Under the pieces are notes generated by a model. That model was not told where the DNA came from. It ran no database searches and was given only the letters and a program-made list of their open reading frames with translations. Below are positions 21,744-27,134 of a DNA stretch of 27,134 nucleotides, one piece after another (position 1 is the first letter of the stretch; each line of letters opens with the position of its first letter). Origin of the DNA: Conidiobolus incongruus B7586 (taxonomy: Eukaryota; Entomophthoromycota; Entomophthoromycetes; Entomophthorales; Conidiobolaceae); the NCBI GenBank assembly GCA_000697335.1, contig JNEM01013004.1:1-27134 (forward strand), written 5' to 3'. Made by a program: the position numbers and the translations under genes.

Positions 21744-24724
21744 AATTTAATTTCCTGACGATTATTTAACTCAAATTAAATAAACTTTGATTATATAATA
21801 TATTTTCCTTCCTTAGACAATGAATTTTGATGTATATTTAGTAATAATTTACAACTTATGTTGATAAATACATCATATTGCCTTTTTGTACCTATCAAAT
21901 TGTATTATCTGAATTCATGAACAGTTATTCTAAGTTGAAATTTGTTTGCAATAGTACAAAATCAAAATATCACCTAATATCGACCAATATACAATAAATA
22001 AAATAAACAATTGCAATTTCCAAAACCTTTAATTTTCTAGAATAGAATCTATGAATAAAAATTGTATGATATTTTTTTTATTAATGATTTAAATAATTAC
22101 TCAAATGAATGATATATAAATATTAATTGCTACTAAATGGATAAAATAATTAATTAATTATATTTGGAAGTAAAAGTTTAAAAAATTATATGGTATTTTT
22201 ATATATAAATAATGATAAAAAATGAATTTGATATTTATTATCTTATTACCAAACATACAATTCTGAAAGCCGACTAATTTCCTTATTAGATATGAAAATG
22301 TAATAATCAAATTTCATTTATTTACAAGAGTTAAAAAATTAATACAAGAATTTTAAAAAACTAAATTAACCTCAACGTATATATAAAGCAATATATTATA
22401 TAAATCATATATCAATACTGAATATAGATTTATATTGGAATGCAAGTATAAAAACTGGTACTATATTTGAGACAAATATATTTTTACTCTCAAAACAATA
22501 TTATTCAAAAACTCTTCTGTTAATTTGTTTTTTTATTAGTGATACCTATTAATATAATGATCTCAATACATTATCAATTTCAAGCAGTTTTATCATAATT
22601 AAAATATTATTATTGATTTTATACATGATATAAAAATGATACTCTTGATATATTGAGAGTTGAGAGATAATATCTCAATTATGATTTGTTCAATCAAATT
22701 TCAAACTTAAGAGCCTAATAATAGAGAAAATAATATTTGGTAATATACCTTAGTAGAATACAATAATTGGATGCCCTGTTAATAAATAAAATTAAACAAT
22801 CTACTATACAATCTAATATACATGATAAATATAATTTGGCAAAATAAAAATATTAACATTATAACTATTGTTAAAATACCATATAATATATTATCACTTT
22901 ACCTTATATGTATTTGTTGAATGTGTCACTGATATTATAAGGAAAAATATCTGATCTTTGAATTTTTAAAATATTATGGTCAAAAATACTCTAGAGTCAC
23001 AAAATAATTTTGATAATTTTATGTTTTATTCAGTGAAAAATATGAAAAATTTACTAAACTCTTATACCTTATATAAAATTTAAATTTGTATAAATTGGAA
23101 ATATGTAATACGTCTAGTATCATATAACTAGTGTGAGAATTTATTGCTTAATAAAAAATACACCTTGATTTTCATAAATGATAACTAATTATGAAACTAA
23201 TTAATATGATATTCAAATTTATTTCAGATAATAGTAAAAACTGTCTTTTTTGTATATGCAGTTAAAGAGCAGTGCCAATGGACACTACTATAACATAAAT
23301 GTGTATCTAATATATTTCACCGTATTATCATATCTAATTCTTTATTATATACACAATCAATTGTATTTAAATTTATAAATTTAGAAGTAATTTCATCTTA
23401 TCTCTTTTATTTGAAGATTGATTTTAAAACAATTCTGCAGTTTAAATCACATATATATTACTTTGAAGCCTTAAATTTAAAAAAAACATAAATTGAAATT
23501 GAGATAATATTATTAAGAAAAAAGAACCAATTTATAGGAAATAGATTCATTCATGATTTTATTACATAATTAAAGTTCAATTTACATAAAAATATTTTGT
23601 ATTAAATTATATCCTTAAATTTTGAACATGAATTTTATAAAATGTTCTGAAAAACTAATTAAATATTAGAAATTATTAATATATTGCAAATATAATATTG
23701 AAATTTGTATAATTAATTTATTTAGAATATTTCCAACATTTCATTCTGAATATAAATAATTAATAATCCACTTTTTACTTAAATTAAATCTTCAATGTTT
23801 AAGTCGAAGTATTTATTTTCAATATAAGATATTGAAAGATCATATTATATATTTGATAATGATATATTGGATCGTTACAATAAAGATCACAATTAGCTTC
23901 AATTTAATTCGGACTAAAAGCATTGATGTATTTTTTATGAATCTAAAATAATATTCATTAATGAGATATTTCAATAATATTACAGGTGAAATTAACATAT
24001 AGTTAATATAAATATTAGGTGATTGCTAACTTATTTGGTGCTTTAACTGAATGTTTTAATTTTTAATATATTCAAATTTTATTTCTCTTTGATGATAAAT
24101 ATAATAATAAATAACAAACGATATCGGAATGTATTGTGTCTCAATTACTCTCTTAAAACTTTCCGCCTTATTAGAAATTAAAATGATATATTATAAAAGA
24201 ATCAAAATAATTTTTAGTAAATTTATAAATTATCCAATTAAATATTAAAACTATAATTTAATTGATTATTAATATACATATTTAAAGTTGAAAAACTTTT
24301 TGATACTTAGGAAAAAACAAAGTACATAATATCAAGTTGATTATTTTACTTTAGAAAATATACAGTGTTATTTAAATCAACATTTATGGTTAAATTAAAG
24401 ATATGAAAATCTCTTCACCAAACTTGTTTATTGGCATTTGTAAAATATATTATAAATATGCTCAAATATATAATATATCAATAGTAAAAATTCAGGTATT
24501 ATATGATAACAATATTATACATTGAAAATATAAATCATTGACAAATAGCCTGAGAATTTAATACATATTGATTAAAAATTAATATAAATGGATATTTTGA
24601 TATTATTAATATTATATATTTTTTGGCCTTGTTAGCTTAAATAACAGTGGATTTTTGCTATTTTTAATTTTGAATACGAAGTTTTAAGATATTACTAAAC
24701 ACATTTTTAACAATAAATTTTTTA
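21744..24724. other. Intergenic spacer between array copy 3 and the dead copy
   Basis: The spacer is AT-rich with nothing recognisable. A 40-codon ATG frame at 23256-23378 is hydrophobic in its second half but short enough to be chance. No similarity to the other spacers was evident by eye. Confidence 0.55.
21779..21784 (+). promoter_or_regulatory. AATAAA polyadenylation signal of copy 3
   Basis: AATAAA lies about 35 bases after the stop codon at 21741-21743. This is a plausible spacing for a poly(A) signal in a high-background sequence. Confidence 0.4.
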
Positions 24725-25560
24725 ATTAAATTCAAGTTTAAGTGTTGTTTCTCTCAGCCTATGTTATGGCAGCAAAAAGTTCAACGATACATGCTGTTTT
24801 CCTTGGACTGATTGGTACTTGCAATTTAAATTCCTAGGTCAATGTTCGAAATATCAAAAAACTTCTAATTTGTGGCCTAAACTAACTCTGGATGCACGCT
24901 AGATCCCGCTTGGCCCATGGAAAATTATTCTTTAATGCTCCACAGTGTTGTTCCAAGTAAGCATGGATTAATAATACTCTTTCCAAAACTAGGTCTTATC
25001 TAGAAAAAATTTTTAATCTTTCCCCTTTTAAAATTTTTCATAAAAAGAACCCAAGCTTGAGATGACCTCATTTGCATTATGTATTACAAATGACTCTTAT
25101 AATATCGAAAGTTTAGTCCCACATACATCAGATCACTACAGGTGATGATGAAATTATTGGCGACATGTTAGGTTACTTACATGTTAACAGTGCTGACATT
25201 AATATCACATTTTTGTACTTTGGAAGTATTGGCGAGACTTGACATAAATACGGTTATAGAAAAGAATATAAATAAGGAATATTAACGCTGATGGTTATAT
25301 CAAATAAAAATCTCTATATTTTCACAAATTCAATAATTAGATATTCTACTTAGATCGCCATTACTACTAATCATAGTGACATCAATATAATACCAGTGGT
25401 AAAATTCCTTAAGGCTGAACTAACTTTTTTGATTTAATTGAATCAAGTATTCCCAAGATTTGATTGCGTAATTATGTTAAAAACAGAGATTGCTACCAGT
25501 ATTCTCAACTCTAAGTTATAATAATTTTCATAATCCTCATGCTAAATATCATAAAACCCC
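24725..25560 (+). pseudogene. Dead fourth copy of the phosphodiesterase array
   Basis: The region aligns with the three intact copies over almost their full length. It begins at a lost start codon (ATT where ATG is expected, followed by AAATTCAA) and ends in a degenerate HAKYHKTP. Recognisable pieces are VVPSKHG (about 24946-24966), DDEIIGDMLGYL (25144-25179) and ADGYIK (about 25287-25304). Several frameshifts and many stops (TAA, TAG and TGA) break it. Active-site positions are gone: DGAG is now IGTC, the serine is Pro, the GDID aspartates are Ser and Gly, and the TDH aspartate is Asn. It keeps IIGDM, as in copies 1 and 2, so it split from copy 3 before that copy's FPDM change. It is a host-gene pseudogene, with no sign of insertion by a mobile element. 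Confidence 0.93.
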
Positions 25561-25810
25561 AAATATGTTTTTCAATATAATTATTACTTTTTTATTTGTT
25601 CAAAAATATTTTAAAATCTATAAGCAATATAAATAATTCTATTATATATATTAATATTTATTATTATAAATTTATATTTTTAATATTTAAGCCATTTGAC
25701 TAGTGTCTCCATAAAATTATTCTATTTTTATACTTCACCTTTTAAATTTCAAAATATAGTTTGAGTTCAATCTATATTAGTAATATAAATATATTATTAT
25801 AGAATCAAAG
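25561..25810. other. AT-rich spacer between pseudogene and transposon
   Basis: No gene is seen. The outermost part (about 25760-25810) resembles, in inverted order, the last 50 bases of the window. The transposon's terminal repeat may therefore begin further left than annotated. Confidence 0.4.
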
Positions 25811-25915
25811 AAATGGGAAATTTTTTAATTTCTGATTTTTCAAACATATTATTAGTTTCAAATAAAAAAATATATATAAAACAAATAAGAAAATAAATAA
25901 ATTTGAATTATATAT
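25811..25915 (+). repeat. Left terminal inverted repeat of the Tc1-like element
   Basis: The left repeat pairs with 27005-27079. The best-matching blocks are the GGGA/TTTTTT segment at 25811-25831 and TATATATAAAACAAATAA near 25871-25888, which matches the inverse of TTATTTGTTATATA near 27025-27038. The match is imperfect. The outer flank (about 25786-25810) also matches, at 18 of 25 positions through the GGG by hand, so the repeat may be longer. Confidence 0.6.
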
Positions 25916-25982
25916 ATATAATGATTTTTTTAGTTAAAAAATAATTTTTTAAAATTGGTTGTTTAATTTAATTATATTTAAA

Positions 25983-26990
25983 CCAAATAATAACCATCAA
26001 AAGTCTTTTATTTTAATATTAGTAAAATTTAACCACAAACCCACTAAAATCATTTAAAATTTACAAGCAGCTTTTAATAATAAAATATTATCTAAATCAA
26101 CAATTTATCACTAAGTAAATTACTTTAAAATTAAGAAAGAAACTACCTAAAACTTGTCAAAATCTAAAAAACTAATTTTAATTGTTACTCTTTTAATTAT
26201 TAATAAAGTAAAAAAATATATTAAAAAACACCTTTTTATTTCAGTTAAAGAATTATTAAGACATTTTAATATTAATTACATAAGTATTTTATATATATTA
26301 AAGTTTAAATTAATTAATTAATAAAAATATAAAATAAGTACCTTATAATTTAACTAAAGCTTAAAAAAGATTAGAGTAGCTATTACTAAATAAAAATTAC
26401 TAAAATATAGCTAGAAACTAAAGCTTTTATAATAAATTATTATAATTGATGAATCTTAAATTCTTTTGTATAATCTTTTGTTAAAACATAAATTAAAGTG
26501 TTAAATTAAGTTAAATCAACCCCTTCCATAAATTCCTTTAAATCAACTTTTTATTGATAAACAAATGATAATTATTATAATAAATTATAATAACATATAC
26601 TATTCTTATTTAATTCTAAAAGGAAAATTAATTAATAATAAATTTTTTATTTCTTTTTTAAATAAAACTATTTTTAATTGGTATTCTTAATATAATTTGA
26701 AAAAACTTATTAATTTGCATAATAATTTCAAAATACATAAATCTAAAATTGTAAAAAACTTTCTAATTAAAAATAACTAGAAAAAACTACCATATCTAGT
26801 ATATTCTTTAGATTATAACCTATATAATTATAATTGTTTTAAGCAATTAAAAAACCAACTTATAAGAAACAAAATTTTTATAAAAAAATTTAATTAGTTT
26901 GTGAAATATCAAATTTTAGTTTTTAATAAAAAAACTATTTTTTAGATGTTAGATCTTTGCTAAAAATATAATAAAAAGTTATTAGAAATA
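25983..26990 (+). pseudogene. Tc1-type transposase remnant, single frame, many stops
   Basis: One plus-strand frame keeps the whole Tc1 plan. First comes a helix-turn-helix region (STIYH at 26097-26111), then a linker, then a second helix-turn-helix (KKHLFISVKELLRHFNI, 26226-26273). Next is the first catalytic Asp in IIIIDES (Asp at 26448-26450). The second-Asp position is at 26721 (now Asn, in NNFKIHKSKIVKNFL). Then come LPYLVYSLDYN (26787-26819), in place of the family's WPAYSPDLNPIEN, and FKQLKNQL. The third acidic position (26826) is 34 residues after the second, as in DD34E Tc1 elements. From 26034 to 26948 there is no frameshift, but there are 18 in-frame stops, 14 TAA and 4 TAG. It cannot encode a working enzyme. 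Confidence 0.88.
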
Positions 26991-27004
26991 AAAAAATTAT
27001 TAAT

Positions 27005-27079
27005 TTTAAATTATATATTTAATTTTATTTGTTATATATTAAAATTTTTATTTTTTTCAATATAAAAAACTCCCATTAT
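27005..27079 (-). repeat. Right terminal inverted repeat of the Tc1-like element
   Basis: This is the inverse counterpart of 25811-25915, with small length differences between the two. TCCC at 27071-27074 is the most distinctive anchor, since runs of C or G are rare here. The similarity seems to continue outward toward 27134, where the window ends. Confidence 0.6.
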
Positions 27080-27134
27080 TTAAATTATAAAGTAATATTT
27101 AAAAAATTATCTAGATATTTTAATATTAATTATA

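Larger units (their letters stand above)
25811..27079 (+). mobile_element. Decayed Tc1-superfamily (DD34E) DNA transposon
   Basis: This is a roughly 1.3 kb element, the usual Tc1 size, made of a full-length degenerate transposase frame between imperfect inverted repeats. The outer marker is AAATGGGAAATTTTTT at 25811-25826, matched inversely by AAAAAACTCCCATTA at 27064-27078. I saw no CpG in the element, and G is scarcer than C on the plus strand. The similarity between the ends may run on past 27079 to the window edge, so the right boundary is uncertain. I could not identify a TA target duplication. The element is old and inactive. It lies just downstream of the dead phosphodiesterase copy, but nothing shows that it caused that gene's decay. 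Confidence 0.85.

Noticed and set aside
23256-23378. 40-codon ATG frame with a hydrophobic second half
   Set aside because: It is too short to separate from chance, and the hydrophobicity follows from T-rich codons.
1-27134. tRNA, rRNA and CRISPR arrays
   Set aside because: I looked for T-arm motifs, rRNA-like conserved stretches and regularly spaced repeats on both strands and saw none.

Overview
The window looks eukaryotic and extremely AT-rich (about 80% A+T by eye between genes, clearly less inside them). Signs of a eukaryote are long gene-poor gaps, ATG starts without Shine-Dalgarno sequences, AATAAA-type signals after several stops, and a Tc1-like transposon. A DOMON/cytochrome b561 protein plus compact secreted phosphodiesterases would suit an AT-rich early-diverging fungus of the Conidiobolus type. 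That placement is inference; another AT-rich protist is possible.

Layout. Positions 1-2349 hold no recognisable gene, only AT-rich DNA with a few GC-richer islands. At 2350-3471 (minus strand) is one intact intronless gene for a secreted/membrane DOMON-cytochrome b561 protein. Its true start is ATG at 3471; the frame stays open upstream but has no ATG there. A 38-codon reading frame (3589-3705, minus) lies just upstream. A gene desert follows to 13220.

From 13221 to 25560 is a tandem array of one gene family, all on the plus strand, with starts 3.7-4.0 kb apart. Three intact single-exon genes (13221-14075, 16881-17738, 20886-21743) encode 284-285 residue secreted alkaline-phosphatase-superfamily phosphodiesterases. 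All have complete metal-ligand sets and a serine at the nucleophile position. A fourth copy (24725-25560) is a dead pseudogene. Copies 2 and 3 are about 76% identical in protein and share two near-identical DNA tracts, which suggests gene conversion. A possible small spliced gene faces away from copy 2 (16330-16734, minus; low confidence).

The right end (about 25811 to 27079 or beyond) is a decayed Tc1-superfamily DNA transposon with long imperfect terminal inverted repeats. Its transposase frame can be followed for about 305 codons with no frameshift, and is broken only by TAA and TAG stops. This resembles substitution-only, RIP-like decay.

How the genes may work together: all the confident host genes encode secreted or membrane proteins. 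The array looks like a lineage-specific expansion of extracellular phosphate-ester hydrolases, and the DOMON-b561 protein would pass electrons across a membrane. Nothing in the sequence ties the two into one pathway.
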